Notes: a model not told the origin generated them from the letters alone. A DNA stretch of 64,000 nucleotides from Actinomycetota bacterium (GCA_019639075.1 JAHBSO010000002.1:1-64000); one strand, 5' to 3'. Positions 27,217-36,403 are shown, numbered from the stretch's first letter. Numbers and translations are program-made.

Positions 27217-29100
27217 TTACGGAAAGTGGTCCTTTTGACCCACTCCGTTGTCCGATAGAGGACGTTCTGCCGCTTTCAACGAGGATTCGGCCGACGCCCG
27301 CGCATCGGCCGTCGGAGCGACCGCCGCGTAGCGCTCACGGTCGATCACCGATGCCACCGCGACGAGGTCGCGACCCCCGTCCGGGCCGGCCCGATCGACC
27401 CGGCGCGCGTAGGCGGTCGCGGTGTCGCCCGGGAGGCGGACGACCCCGGCCGCGGTGCCGATCGCGGTGAGCCGGTCGTCCGCCGCCACGGTCCAGCTCC
27501 GCGACCGACGGCGACGACGGTCGACGCGCAGCCGGACGAGGCGCCGACCGGCCGCGACCGCCACGACGACCGCCGCGGCGCCGACCGCGAGCAGCACGAG
27601 GTGGCCGAGGACCCAGTCGGCGATCGTGTCGTCCTGCGGGTCCGACGGCGCCAGCGGGACGCCCGCCGTCGGGTCGAACGGCACCCACCCGACCTCCGGG
27701 AACCACACCTCTGCCCACGCGTGCGCGTGCTTCGCGCGCACGACGTAGGTCCCGCTCACCGGGTCCCGCTCGCTCATGACGTAGCCGGTCGCCAGCCGGG
27801 CCGGGATGCCCTGCGTGCGGGCCATCACCACGAGGCTCGACGCGATCTGCTCGCACCACCCCACCTTCGCCCGGAACAGGAAGTCGTCGACCACGTCGAC
27901 GCCCTCGGGGGCGGTCGGTGCGTCGATGGAGTACTCGACGTGGTCGTCCATCCACTCCTCGAGCGCCCGCACCCGGTCGTAGGTCGTCGTCGCCCCGGCC
28001 TCGGCGATGATCCGGTCGGCCAGGTCGGCGACCCGCTCGGTCGTCACCGGGTCCTCCGCGTAGGCGGCTCGCACCGACGACGGCACCGGCTCGTCGTCCA
28101 CCGATCGCAGCAGCTCCTCGGACAGGACGTGGCGCCGGCTCGTCACCTGGTAGGTCTCGCCACGGCCCATCGCCCGACGGGGCGCGAGCAGGACGCCCTC
28201 GAGCGTCTGGGCCACCGGCACCTCGGCGTCGATCCGCAACGCCGTCGGGGCCGCGAAGAAGACGTCCGAGTAGCCGGCCTCGACCCGGACGGTCTGGCGG
28301 ACGACGTCGGCCCCGAGCGCACCGAGATCGAACGGCGGGAGCGTCACGTCACGGCCTCCGGAGAGCGCGTACAGCTCGCCGCGGGACCGGTGCCACGACC
28401 GACCGTCCCACAGGTCGTAGACGTCGCCCCGCAGGAACAGGTCCTGGTCGGCCTGCACCGTGAGCACGACATCGTCGGTGAGCTCGGGCCTGGTCGTCAT
28501 GTCGAGCGAGTCCGCGGAGCGGAGCGGCGACGAACCGGCGACCGGTGGCGCGGTCGGGCCGTTGCCGGCCGCCGCCGAACCGCCGGCCCTCGACACCGCG
28601 TAGGGCGCGAGCAGCGTGACCACGACCAGCACGACTGCGGCCACGACGACGACGTGGGCGGCCGTCCGACCGGGACGGCCCGACCGGGTGCGACGGCCGA
28701 CCACGCCCGACGCCGGCGGGGCGGCGGGCACCGCCCGGTGATCGAGCCCGGACGTCAGCACGAGCACCGCGATCGCGGCCACCACCCACAGGAGCAGCGT
28801 CTGCGTGCCGTTCTGCAGCACCGGGCCGACGACCCCGAACCGCGCCATGGCGATCCCGCTGGCCACGAGCGCCACGCGTGCCACGAGGCGCAACGAGAGG
28901 GACGGCAGACCCCAGGCCGCCAGACCGGCCACGACCACACCGGCCGCGAACCCGACCGCGGCCGGCTGGCCGTTCGTCGTCGACGTGACCGTGCCGGCCA
29001 CCGACATCGCCGCAGCCATCGACACCGTCACCGACCAGAACAGCCACGGCTCCAGGTCGTCGCGATCGGGGTGCCGGGCACGCTCCGGGCCGCGGGCCAT
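27217..29100 (-). CDS. Membrane transglutaminase-like protein (TgpA type)
   Basis: A membrane protein of 627 residues: several N-terminal transmembrane segments, an extracytoplasmic region with a transglutaminase-like core, then a further membrane segment and a cytosolic tail. The Cys-His-Asp triad is visible: Cys in [13 protein letters not shown], His in [13 protein letters not shown], and Asp in WVPFDPTAG. This arrangement is that of TgpA/DUF3488-linked proteins, whose substrates are mostly unknown. The ATG overlaps the DUF58 stop by one base (TGATG). It is the last gene of the MoxR-DUF58-transglutaminase operon. Confidence 0.92.
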   Translation of the reverse strand: MARGPERARHPDRDDLEPWLFWSVTVSMAAAMSVAGTVTSTTNGQPAAVGFAAGVVVAGLAAWGLPSLSLRLVARVALVASGIAMARFGVVGPVLQNGTQTLLLWVVAAIAVLVLTSGLDHRAVPAAPPASGVVGRRTRSGRPGRTAAHVVVVAAVVLVVVTLLAPYAVSRAGGSAAAGNGPTAPPVAGSSPLRSADSLDMTTRPELTDDVVLTVQADQDLFLRGDVYDLWDGRSWHRSRGELYALSGGRDVTLPPFDLGALGADVVRQTVRVEAGYSDVFFAAPTALRIDAEVPVAQTLEGVLLAPRRAMGRGETYQVTSRRHVLSEELLRSVDDEPVPSSVRAAYAEDPVTTERVADLADRIIAEAGATTTYDRVRALEEWMDDHVEYSIDAPTAPEGVDVVDDFLFRAKVGWCEQIASSLVVMARTQGIPARLATGYVMSERDPVSGTYVVRAKHAHAWAEVWFPEVGWVPFDPTAGVPLAPSDPQDDTIADWVLGHLVLLAVGAAAVVVAVAAGRRLVRLRVDRRRRRSRSWTVAADDRLTAIGTAAGVVRLPGDTATAYARRVDRAGPDGGRDLVAVASVIDRERYAAVAPTADARASAESSLKAAERPLSDNGVGQKDHFP

Positions 29101-30065
29101 CAGCGACCGATCTCCACGAGCGGCCACCGGGCCGGCGGCGCGCCGGGCGGGCCGGTGATCGCCGCCGCGATCCTTCGCCGAGCCGCCAGGAGGGACCGCA
29201 CCTCGGTGGCGACCGGGCCATCGAGGAGATCGTGGGTGCACAGCACCAGCGCACCACCGGCGCCGAGCACCGCCGCGCACGCCCCGAGTGCGTAGGCAGC
29301 AGCTTCGTCGGCCCGCTCGCCGAGGTCGGTCAGGTCGAGCACCACCGCCTGGCCCTGCGGGGCGGGCGGCTCCAGCTCGCGCACGACCAGCGCCCCGGTC
29401 CTGGCGGTCGAGGGCCAGTGGACGAGACGCAGCGGATCGCCGGCGGCATACGGACGGACGGTTCGCACGAGGTCGCCGGCCGGCGCCGCGAGGCCGCCGG
29501 CCCTGGCCCGCCCGTCGACCGGGGCGGGCCCCGGCCGCCAGTCCACCGAGAGCGGCACCGGGGCGACGGCGACGAGCGACGGGAGCTGGAGCAGGAACAC
29601 CCGCTGCGCCGAGAACAACCCGAGTGGGACGGTCGTGCGGACCTCGACGCGGAGGTGCTGGAACACCCCCCGCTGCCGGGCCACGTGGTCCACGACCGCA
29701 GGCTCGCCGTCGGGGAGGCGGTGCCAGGGGCCCGACGGGTCGAGCACCCGCAGCTCCAACCCCGGGACGCCGCCGCGGACGGTGACGGTGAGCGGCACCG
29801 CCTCCCCGACGGTCGCGTCGGCGGGAGAACGGACCTCCACGGTGGCCCGGCGGACGGCCAGCGACGGCCACACCACCCCGACCACCATCACCGCCGCGAC
29901 CGCGAGCACCACCAGGATCGACGAGGCGCTGGCCAACGGTCCCGCGCCGGCGAACGTCAGCGGCAGGACGGCGAGGAGGAGGCCGAGCACGGTGCCGCCC
30001 GCCCCGGTCAGGCGGTGCCGGGACTGGTGTCGGGCCGGAAGCTCACCCGCCGCGGCGGCCGTCAC
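29100..30065 (-). CDS. DUF58 domain protein
   Basis: A 321-residue protein with two N-terminal membrane segments (about 25-45 and 48-68), a beta-rich domain, and the DUF58 block with RPYAAGDPLRLVHWPSTART followed by GALVVRELE. DUF58 proteins are von Willebrand A-related and nearly always pair with MoxR ATPases, possibly as adaptor or client in assembling surface or exported complexes. It starts 10 bases after the MoxR stop and overlaps the transglutaminase start, so the three are co-translated. Confidence 0.92.
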   Translation of the reverse strand: MTAAAAGELPARHQSRHRLTGAGGTVLGLLLAVLPLTFAGAGPLASASSILVVLAVAAVMVVGVVWPSLAVRRATVEVRSPADATVGEAVPLTVTVRGGVPGLELRVLDPSGPWHRLPDGEPAVVDHVARQRGVFQHLRVEVRTTVPLGLFSAQRVFLLQLPSLVAVAPVPLSVDWRPGPAPVDGRARAGGLAAPAGDLVRTVRPYAAGDPLRLVHWPSTARTGALVVRELEPPAPQGQAVVLDLTDLGERADEAAAYALGACAAVLGAGGALVLCTHDLLDGPVATEVRSLLAARRRIAAAITGPPGAPPARWPLVEIGR

Positions 30066-30075
30066 GGCAGGGGCC

Positions 30076-31047
30076 TCACGGCCGGGGCACCGGCCTCGTC
30101 GCCGCCAGCTCGGCGAGCATCGTGCGGCCGACCGCGGTGTCGACCGTGCCGCCCGTCGAGATTCGGTGGGCCCAGCACGGACCGAGCACGGCCTGGACGT
30201 CGTCGGGCGTGACGAAGTCGCGGCCCTCGACCACCCCGTGCGCCTGCGCGGCGCGCAGGAGGCTCACCGAGGCGCGTGGCGACGCGCCCACCGAGATGCC
30301 CGGATGGGAGCGGGTGGCCGCCGCGAGGTCGAGCACGTAGTCGACGAGCGGCGGGGCGACGTAGGTGGTGCGGACCGCGTCCACGACCCGCGCCACCACC
30401 TCGGGGGTGGTGACCGGACCGATGTCGCCGAACCGGTCGGCGCCGCCCTCGCCGGTGAGGATCTCGCGCTCGGCGGCGGCATCGGGGTAGCCGACGGTGA
30501 CCACCACGGTGAACCGGTCGAGCTGGCTCTCGGGGAGCGGGAACGTCCCGATCTGACCGAACGGGTTCTGGGTGGCGATGCAGAAGAAGGGGTCCGGCAG
30601 CGGGTGCGTCGACCCGTCGGCGCTCACCTGGCGCTCCTCCATCGGTTCCAGCAGCGCCGACTGGGTGCGGGGCGAGGCCCGGTTCACCTCGTCGACCAGC
30701 ACCACGTTCGCGAACAACGGCCCCGGCCGGAAGGTCCACGTGCCGTCGGCCGGCGAGTACACGGTGGTGCCGGTGAGGTCGCCGGGCAGCAGGTCGGGCG
30801 TGCACTGCACCCGTCCGAACGACCCGCCGATCGATGCCGCGAGGCTCTTGGCCAGCAGCGTCTTGCCCGTACCCGGTTGGTCCTCGACCAGGAGATGGCC
30901 ACCGGCGAGCAGCGCGACCACGGCGAGCCGGACGACGTCGTCCTTGCCCCGAACCGTCACGCCGACCGACCGAACGAGGGCGTCGGCGACCGCCGCGGCC
31001 TCGGTCAGGTCGGTCGTCGTCCCTGACGCGATCTCGGTCTCGGTCAT
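30076..31047 (-). CDS. MoxR-type AAA+ ATPase
   Basis: A cytosolic AAA+ ATPase of 323 residues. Walker A is EDQPGTGKTLL, Walker B is VVLVDEVNRA, sensor 1 is in FFCIATQNP, and a lid domain follows. MoxR proteins act as chaperone-like ATPases that mature partner proteins, usually VWA or DUF58 proteins encoded beside them, as here. It is the second gene of a four-gene operon starting with a 152-residue protein at 31533. The start is the ATG giving MTETEIASGTTTDL. Confidence 0.94.
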   Translation of the reverse strand: MTETEIASGTTTDLTEAAAVADALVRSVGVTVRGKDDVVRLAVVALLAGGHLLVEDQPGTGKTLLAKSLAASIGGSFGRVQCTPDLLPGDLTGTTVYSPADGTWTFRPGPLFANVVLVDEVNRASPRTQSALLEPMEERQVSADGSTHPLPDPFFCIATQNPFGQIGTFPLPESQLDRFTVVVTVGYPDAAAEREILTGEGGADRFGDIGPVTTPEVVARVVDAVRTTYVAPPLVDYVLDLAAATRSHPGISVGASPRASVSLLRAAQAHGVVEGRDFVTPDDVQAVLGPCWAHRISTGGTVDTAVGRTMLAELAATRPVPRP

Positions 31048-31074
31048 GGGCGACAGCCTGGCACGCGGACCCGA

Positions 31075-31533
31075 TCAGCCCCGGCCGCGCATCCCGGGCG
31101 GGATCGGCGCCTCGTCGGGCACGCCGAGCTCCTCGAGGGCGACGGCGACCCGGGCCGCGGCCTCGTCGATCGCCGCGGCCGGGTCCGGACCGTGGCGATC
31201 GCGGGCCCACTCGGCCGCGAGGTCGCCGAGCCGGTCGAGGTCGGCGCCGACGCGCAGGAGCCCGACCACCTCGGCGGCCTCGGTCCCGTCCTCGACCGTT
31301 CCGTCGCCCTGGGCCGCGTCGAGCAGACGGGAGCCGTCGCGGCGCAACAGCTTGAGGTGGTCGTGCACCGCGGCGTCCCACCGCCGGACGAGGCTGAGCA
31401 CGGTGGCCACCCGGGCCGGTTCGGGCTGCGCGTAGCGACACAGCGCCGATCGCAGGCTCCAGTCGTCGACCCGGCTGCGCTCGGCCAGGTCGACCAGCGC
31501 GTCGAGGGCGGGTGGTTCGAGCGGCGCGGGCAC
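31075..31533 (-). CDS. Helical protein of unknown function heading the MoxR operon
   Basis: I do not recognise the family. The 152 residues are strongly helical by composition (many Ala, Leu, Arg, Glu), lack a signal or membrane segment, and end in a Pro-rich tail. It begins with GTG, 6 bases after a -10 element TAGGCT, so the transcript is probably leaderless. It lies 27 bases before moxR on the same strand, suggesting a partner or regulator of the MoxR-DUF58-transglutaminase system. The next gene upstream is a divergent kinase. Confidence 0.72.
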   Translation of the reverse strand: MPAPLEPPALDALVDLAERSRVDDWSLRSALCRYAQPEPARVATVLSLVRRWDAAVHDHLKLLRRDGSRLLDAAQGDGTVEDGTEAAEVVGLLRVGADLDRLGDLAAEWARDRHGPDPAAAIDEAAARVAVALEELGVPDEAPIPPGMRGRG

Positions 31534-31539
31534 GGACCG

Positions 31540-31545
31540 AGCCTA
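31540..31545 (-). promoter_or_regulatory. Leaderless -10 element of the MoxR operon
   Basis: TAGGCT on the minus strand, 6 bases before the GTG at 31533. It would drive the four-gene operon down to 27217. Confidence 0.5.
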
Positions 31546-31601
31546 CGGTCGGCCCGACCGACGGCGGTAGGGTCGCCGCCGGTCGAACCGAGGAGGACCC
31601 C

Positions 31602-33152
31602 GTGGCATCCGAGTACGTCCTGGCGATCGACCTGGGCACCGGTGGGCCGAAGGCCGCCCTCGTCGACCTCGACGGCGCGATCGCCGCCAGCGAGTTCGAG
31701 CCGACCCCGCTCGACATCGAGGGCGACGGCGCGGCCGAGCAGGACCCCGACGCCTGGTGGGCGGCCATCACCGCCGCGGTGCAGCGGGTCGTGGCCCAGG
31801 ACGTCGTGCCGGTCGAGGAGGTCGTCGCCGTCTCGATCACCAGCCAGTGGTCGGGCACCGTCCCGGTCGACGCGGACGGGAAGCACGTGTACCCGGCGGT
31901 GATCTGGATGGACTCCCGCGGCGCGCCGTACATGAAGGGCCTCGTCGGCGGTCCGGTGAACGTGCAGGGCTACGACCCCCGGCGGCTGCGCCACTGGATC
32001 TCCCGCACCGGCGGGGTGCCGAGCCAGTCGGGCAAGGATCCGCTCGGCCACATCCTGTTCCTGCGCCACGAGCGACCGGACGCCTACCGGGCGGCGGCCC
32101 GCTTCCTGGAGCCGTGCGACTACCTCAACGCCCGGGCCACCGGGCGGACCGTCGCGTCGTACGACTCGATCGTGGCCCACTGGCTGACCGACAACCGCGA
32201 CCTGTCGGCCGTCGACTACGACCCCAAGCTGGTCGAGTGGTCCGGGCTCCGGCAGGACCAGCTCCCGCCGCTGGTGCCCTCGGCGTCGGTCGTCGGCGAG
32301 CTGCTCCCCGAGGTCGCGGCGTCGTGGGGCCTCGGTCCCGGCGTCCAGGTGGTCACCGCCACCGGCGACGTGCACTCGGCCGTGGTCGGCTCGGGCGCGC
32401 TCGGCGACTACGAGGGCCACCTCTACCTGGGCACCTCGTCGTGGCTGTCGTGCCACGTGCCCGGCAAGCGCAGCGACATCCTCCACAACCAGACCGCGCT
32501 CCCCTCGGCGGTCCCGGGCCGGTACTTCCTGGCCAACGAGCACGAGGTGGGCGCGGGCGCGCTGCTGTGGCTCCAGGAGCAGGCCGGCATGGTCGCCGAC
32601 CTCGACGAGGCCAACGAGCTGGCGGCCCGAGCGCCGGTCGGGTCGAACCGGGTGATCTTCACGCCGTGGCTCAACGGCGAACGCACCCCCGTCGACGACC
32701 ACACCATCCGCGGCGGCTGGAACAACCTGTCGGTCACCACGAACCGGGCCGACCTCGTCCGGTCGGTGTTCGAGGGCGTGGCCTACAACAGCCGGTGGCT
32801 GCTCGACGTCGTCGAGAAGTTCGCCAAGCAGCCGATGGACGGCCTCAACCTGATCGGCGGCGGCGCGCTGTCCGACCTCTGGTGCCAGATCCACGCGGAC
32901 GTGTGCGACCGGGTGATCCGTCGGGTCGCGCAACCCCAGCACGCCAACACCCGGGGCGCGGCGTTCGTGGCCTGGTTGGCCCTCGGTCGTCGCACGCTCG
33001 ACGACCTCCGTCGTTCGGTCACCATCGAGGCCGAGTTCCACCCCGACCCGGCGGCCACCGCGGCGTACCAGCCGCTCTACCGGGAGTTCCTCAAGATCTA
33101 CAAGGCCCACAAGCCGATCCACGCCCGACTCAACGGCCACGACGCACCATGA
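31602..33152 (+). CDS. FGGY family carbohydrate kinase
   Basis: A sugar or polyol kinase of 516 residues using ATP. The N-terminal phosphate-binding motif is AIDLGTGGPKAALVDLDG, the substrate region has WMDSRGAPYMKG, and the C-terminal ATP site is LIGGGALSDLWCQIHADV with NTRGAA. It looks closest to xylulokinase-like members, but the sugar cannot be assigned. The GTG at 31602 is chosen because AGGAGG lies 5 bases upstream. A dihydropteroate-synthase-like gene follows after 10 bases, an unusual pairing. Confidence 0.9.
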   Translation: MASEYVLAIDLGTGGPKAALVDLDGAIAASEFEPTPLDIEGDGAAEQDPDAWWAAITAAVQRVVAQDVVPVEEVVAVSITSQWSGTVPVDADGKHVYPAVIWMDSRGAPYMKGLVGGPVNVQGYDPRRLRHWISRTGGVPSQSGKDPLGHILFLRHERPDAYRAAARFLEPCDYLNARATGRTVASYDSIVAHWLTDNRDLSAVDYDPKLVEWSGLRQDQLPPLVPSASVVGELLPEVAASWGLGPGVQVVTATGDVHSAVVGSGALGDYEGHLYLGTSSWLSCHVPGKRSDILHNQTALPSAVPGRYFLANEHEVGAGALLWLQEQAGMVADLDEANELAARAPVGSNRVIFTPWLNGERTPVDDHTIRGGWNNLSVTTNRADLVRSVFEGVAYNSRWLLDVVEKFAKQPMDGLNLIGGGALSDLWCQIHADVCDRVIRRVAQPQHANTRGAAFVAWLALGRRTLDDLRRSVTIEAEFHPDPAATAAYQPLYREFLKIYKAHKPIHARLNGHDAP

Positions 33153-33162
33153 GCACCGCCCC

Positions 33163-34092
33163 GTGAGCGCGCCCCGGTTCCGCCCCGACCTGGTCCTCGG
33201 CGACCGGGTGCTCGACCTGTCCCGGCCGGTGCTGATGGGCGTGGTCAACGCCAACCCCGATTCGTTCTCCGACCCCGGGCACCGCCCGCTCGACGCCCAG
33301 CGGGCCCAGGTGGCCGACATGGTCGCCGCCGGCGCGGGCGTGATCGACGTGGGCGGTCAGTCCGGCATCACCAACGTGGCCGAGGTCGACCCGGCCGAGG
33401 AGATCGACCGCGTGCTGCCGCTCGTCACGTCGATCGTGGCCGACCACCCCGACGTCGTGATCTCGGTCGACACGTACAAGCCGCCGGTGGTCGAGGCGGT
33501 GCTGGCCGCCGGCGCGCACATCGTCAACGACGTGAGCGGCCTGCGGGCCCCGGAGTTGGCCCCGCTCGTCGCCCGGCACCGGGCCGGGCTCGTGGTGATG
33601 CACACCGCGGCGCCGCCGAAGACCCGTCTCCAGGCCACCGACCTCTACGGCGACGTCGTGGTCGAGGTGCGGGACTTCCTGGCCGCCAGGGTGGCCTCGG
33701 CGGTCGCCGCCGGGGTCGACGAGCGGTCGATCATGGTCGACCCGGGACCGGACTTCACCAAGACCCCGGCGCAGACCGTCGAGCTGCTGCGCCGCCTCCC
33801 CGAGGTGGACCCGTCCGGGCTGCCGATGCTGCTCGCGCTGTCCCGGAAGGACTTCATCGGCGCCCTCACCGACACCCGGCCGAAGGAGCGTCTGGCCGGC
33901 ACCCTCGCGGCGATCGCCGCGGTCGGCAGCGGCACCGGGGTGGTGCTGCGGGTGCACGACGTGGCCGAGGTGCGGCGGTTCCTCACCGTGCTCGACGTGC
34001 TCGGCTCGACCGACCCGGTCGACCCGGAGCTGCGCCTGCGCGACGAGCTGCGCTGGGCCGCCGGTCGGCCCGACGGCACGAAGGCCGTCTGA
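33163..34092 (+). CDS. Dihydropteroate synthase-like protein (divergent FolP)
   Basis: A pterin-binding TIM-barrel protein of 309 residues. The family blocks MGVVNANPDSFSDPG, VDPGPDFTKT, ALSRKDFIGAL and VLRVHDV are present. Dihydropteroate synthase joins a pterin diphosphate to p-aminobenzoate. However, the loop that normally reads GGESTRPG is here GGQSGITNV, lacking the STRPG signature that helps bind p-aminobenzoate, so this may be a FolP2-like paralogue rather than the main enzyme. GTG start, 10 bases after the FGGY kinase stop; no clear ribosome site. A canonical folP should be sought elsewhere. Confidence 0.78.
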   Translation: MSAPRFRPDLVLGDRVLDLSRPVLMGVVNANPDSFSDPGHRPLDAQRAQVADMVAAGAGVIDVGGQSGITNVAEVDPAEEIDRVLPLVTSIVADHPDVVISVDTYKPPVVEAVLAAGAHIVNDVSGLRAPELAPLVARHRAGLVVMHTAAPPKTRLQATDLYGDVVVEVRDFLAARVASAVAAGVDERSIMVDPGPDFTKTPAQTVELLRRLPEVDPSGLPMLLALSRKDFIGALTDTRPKERLAGTLAAIAAVGSGTGVVLRVHDVAEVRRFLTVLDVLGSTDPVDPELRLRDELRWAAGRPDGTKAV

Positions 34093-34102
34093 CCGCGGCC
34101 GG

Positions 34103-34108
34103 TACCCT
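34103..34108 (+). promoter_or_regulatory. Leaderless -10 element before the small membrane protein
   Basis: TACCCT ends 6 bases before the GTG at 34115, the same spacing as at several other genes here. Confidence 0.45.
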
Positions 34109-34114
34109 GGCGAC

Positions 34115-34381
34115 GTGACCGCCCCCACCGACCCCGTGCTCGTCCGCCGGGCCCGCATCGCGAAGCTCGTGTCGGTCGGTCAGCGCGTCGGCTACGGCCT
34201 GTTCGGCCTGGCGGTCGTGCTGTTCTTCGTCGGCCTCTTCGGCACCTACACCTCGGCGCTCACCACGGCGATCGTCGCCTGCCTCCTCGTCGGCTCGTTC
34301 GTCCTCGCGCCGGCGATCGTCTTCGGCTACGCGGTCAAGGCCGCCGAGCGCGAGGACCAGAGCCTCTCCTCCGGTCACTGA
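34115..34381 (+). CDS. Small two-helix membrane protein
   Basis: An 88-residue protein with two hydrophobic segments (about 25-47 and 51-72), a short basic N-terminus and a charged C-terminus. I know similar small unnamed membrane proteins in actinobacteria but no function. It begins with GTG and has a leaderless -10 (TACCCT). It lies 22 bases after the FolP-like gene and converges with the HNH gene, 7 bases apart. Confidence 0.72.
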   Translation: MTAPTDPVLVRRARIAKLVSVGQRVGYGLFGLAVVLFFVGLFGTYTSALTTAIVACLLVGSFVLAPAIVFGYAVKAAEREDQSLSSGH

Positions 34382-34388
34382 CCCGCGG

Positions 34389-35726
34389 TCATTCCCGGGT
34401 CGGCGGTTCGTCGAGCGGGAGCTTGCGGCCAGGTGGTTCGGCCGGGAGGGGTGTGCCGTCGGGTCGCTTCACCACGAGGTCACCGTTCGGATCGAGGTCG
34501 ATGGCGAAGCCCTGCTCGTGGCGACATCGATGGTGGTGGTGGCACAACGACACGAGCTCGTCGGTCGTCGTCCGTCGCGACTGCTCGAACGGCGGCTCGT
34601 GGTGGGCCCGGGTGCGGGTGGCGGGGCTGTCGCAGCCCGGCCACATGCAGCCGTCGTCCCTCGCCTTGAGCATGCGCCGCTGGGACGCCGACGCGAGGCG
34701 GTTGGTGCTCACTTCGCCCACCGGTCGGAACCGACCGGCGATGCCGTAGAAGCCGAGCAGGGCCGTGACCGCCGGGTCGCCCGCGAGCGTGTCGAGCACG
34801 TCCTGACGGGACAGCGGCGTGCCGTCGGCGGTGGCGCACGGCCACAGCGCCCGCTCGACCGCCGACACGTCGAGGCCGGGGAGGAGGTGGCGGACGTCGA
34901 CCAGCAGAACCACCGACCGCTTCGCCTCACCGCCCTCGGTCTGCACCAACGCGCCCCGACGCATGAGCCCGAGCTGCGCGTCGAGCCGCCGCTCCTCCAT
35001 GGTCATGCCGTCATCGGCGCGGTAGTGACCGGTGCGGAACAGCCGATCGACCTCCGCGTCGACCAGGGAGCGGAACTCCGCAGCATGGAGCGGATCGAGG
35101 ATCGTCGTCGCGTTGGTCTCGTGCCCCACACCGGGCGCGAACCGGATGCTGTTCACCGGCTGATCGGTCGGCCGCGGATCGTCGGGCGACTCGCCGCGCT
35201 CCGCGAGGACCGCGTACCGCCAGTGGGCCAGCACCATCCGTGCCTTGCGGACCCGCAACGGCGCGATGTGGCCGAGCAACACCTCCTGATCGCGGGCCAG
35301 CTCGGCCTCGAGACCCGACCCGAACGTGAGCATCGCCCGCACCTTCGCGGTACCGATCGCCCCCGACCGCCACGCGGTCTCGATCGCGTCGAAGGACCGG
35401 AGCGAGTCGTGCAGCCCGAGCAGGAACCCGGCGCGGGGCCGGTCGGCCTCGGTGCGGGCACACATCCACGCGGCCATCGACCGAGCACCGTCCAGCGCAT
35501 GATCCGAGCGATCCCCGCTCGCCCCGGCGACGGTCGCGGTGGCGGCCTCGATCCGGTCCAACGCCGAGCACAACGTCACGACCGCCTGCTGCCGCTCACC
35601 CACGGTCGAGCTCGCCAGGCCCCCGTCCAGTATCGGCGCCAACTCGACCAGCTGCGCAGCCAAGGACGCGAACGTCCCCGAGGGGTCGCCTAGCTCGGAT
35701 CCGCTGCCATGGACGTCCGCCGTCAT
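34389..35726 (-). CDS. DUF222/HNH endonuclease (13E12 family)
   Basis: A full-length 445-residue 13E12-type protein. The N-terminal DUF222 region (about 1-320) includes SMAAWMCARTEADRPRAG, and the C-terminal HNH motif has the zinc Cys pair CMWPGCDSPATRT, catalytic HH in RAHHEPPFE and LCHHHHRCRHEQGF. These genes are multicopy in actinobacteria and are suspected to be homing-like or mobile; their role is not known. The ATG at 35726 is preferred over an upstream GTG at 35747. A LexA-like box lies 13 bases upstream, suggesting SOS induction as described for some mycobacterial 13E12 genes. A second family member begins at 63610. Confidence 0.9.
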   Translation of the reverse strand: MTADVHGSGSELGDPSGTFASLAAQLVELAPILDGGLASSTVGERQQAVVTLCSALDRIEAATATVAGASGDRSDHALDGARSMAAWMCARTEADRPRAGFLLGLHDSLRSFDAIETAWRSGAIGTAKVRAMLTFGSGLEAELARDQEVLLGHIAPLRVRKARMVLAHWRYAVLAERGESPDDPRPTDQPVNSIRFAPGVGHETNATTILDPLHAAEFRSLVDAEVDRLFRTGHYRADDGMTMEERRLDAQLGLMRRGALVQTEGGEAKRSVVLLVDVRHLLPGLDVSAVERALWPCATADGTPLSRQDVLDTLAGDPAVTALLGFYGIAGRFRPVGEVSTNRLASASQRRMLKARDDGCMWPGCDSPATRTRAHHEPPFEQSRRTTTDELVSLCHHHHRCRHEQGFAIDLDPNGDLVVKRPDGTPLPAEPPGRKLPLDEPPTRE

Positions 35727-35739
35727 GGGTCCAAGTCTA

Positions 35740-35755
35740 CCGAACACCTGTTCGA
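35740..35755. promoter_or_regulatory. LexA/SOS-box-like palindrome
   Basis: CCGAACACCTGTTCGA matches the mycobacterial SOS box TCGAAC-N4-GTTCGA at 11 of 12 fixed positions. It lies 13 bases before the ATG of the DUF222/HNH gene, where it would overlap the promoter. Confidence 0.65.
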
Positions 35756-35816
35756 TCCAAACCCCGAATCCTGGATCTCTCGAACGGTCGATCGCAGTTC
35801 AGATGCACCTGGCAAC

Positions 35817-35905
35817 GCACAGATGGGGTCGGACCCCGACCGTGCCTCATCAGGGGTCACTTCACCCTCGACGCGCGCACGGTCGGGGTCCGACCCCATC
35901 TGTGC
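35817..35905. repeat. 29-bp perfect inverted repeat
   Basis: Arms at 35817-35845 and 35877-35905 are exact reverse complements over 29 bases, separated by 31 bases. Each arm starts or ends with GCACAGATGGGG-type sequence and holds its own small near-palindrome (GGGGTCGGACCCC). It lies between the 5' end of the HNH gene and the 3' end of the next gene. It resembles repeats associated with IS or REP elements, but no transposase is adjacent. Confidence 0.85.
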
Positions 35906-35913
35906 CACTGTGC

Positions 35914-36402
35914 CTACGAACAGGCCTCACGCGCCCGCTCGACGAACTCCTTCTCGTCCATGAGGGTGCCGTCGGACCAGATGGCGTGGTTGTCCGCACC
36001 GGCCTCCGCGAGCGCGTCCACCGCGGCCGAGATCCCGATCGCCATGAACGTGCCGGACGGCAACACCTCCAGCACACCGGAGGGGCCCGAGCTTCCCGGC
36101 TCAGGAGCGGCGACGAGATCCAGACCGGGCGGAGGGTTCCGGAAGTCGATGGTGACCAGGCCGTCCACGGTGAGATCTCCCTCCAACCGCCAGAACGACT
36201 CCGAGCCGTCGAAGACCTCGATCGACTGCACTGCGGTGTCGTCGCACCCGTAGAGGGCGACGACCACGTCATCAGCATCGGCGGTGGCGACCCCTACGAG
36301 CCGACGATCGCCACCGGTGGGATCTCCGTAGACCAGGAAGAAGGCGACCAGGAGTCCGAGACCGGCGAGGATCGCTCCTCCCACGGCGAGAGCTCTCTTC
36401 AC
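35914..36402 (-). CDS. Membrane-anchored protein of unknown function
   Basis: A 162-residue protein with one N-terminal membrane segment (about 7-26, AVGGAILAGLGLLVAFFLVY) and an extracytoplasmic domain of about 135 residues that I do not recognise. It has two Cys, one mid-domain (YGCDD) and one near the C-terminus (REACS), which could form a disulfide. It starts with GTG one base after the stop of the upstream esterase gene (TGAcGTG), so the two are probably translationally coupled. Confidence 0.72.
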   Translation of the reverse strand: MKRALAVGGAILAGLGLLVAFFLVYGDPTGGDRRLVGVATADADDVVVALYGCDDTAVQSIEVFDGSESFWRLEGDLTVDGLVTIDFRNPPPGLDLVAAPEPGSSGPSGVLEVLPSGTFMAIGISAAVDALAEAGADNHAIWSDGTLMDEKEFVERAREACS

Positions 36403-36403
36403 G

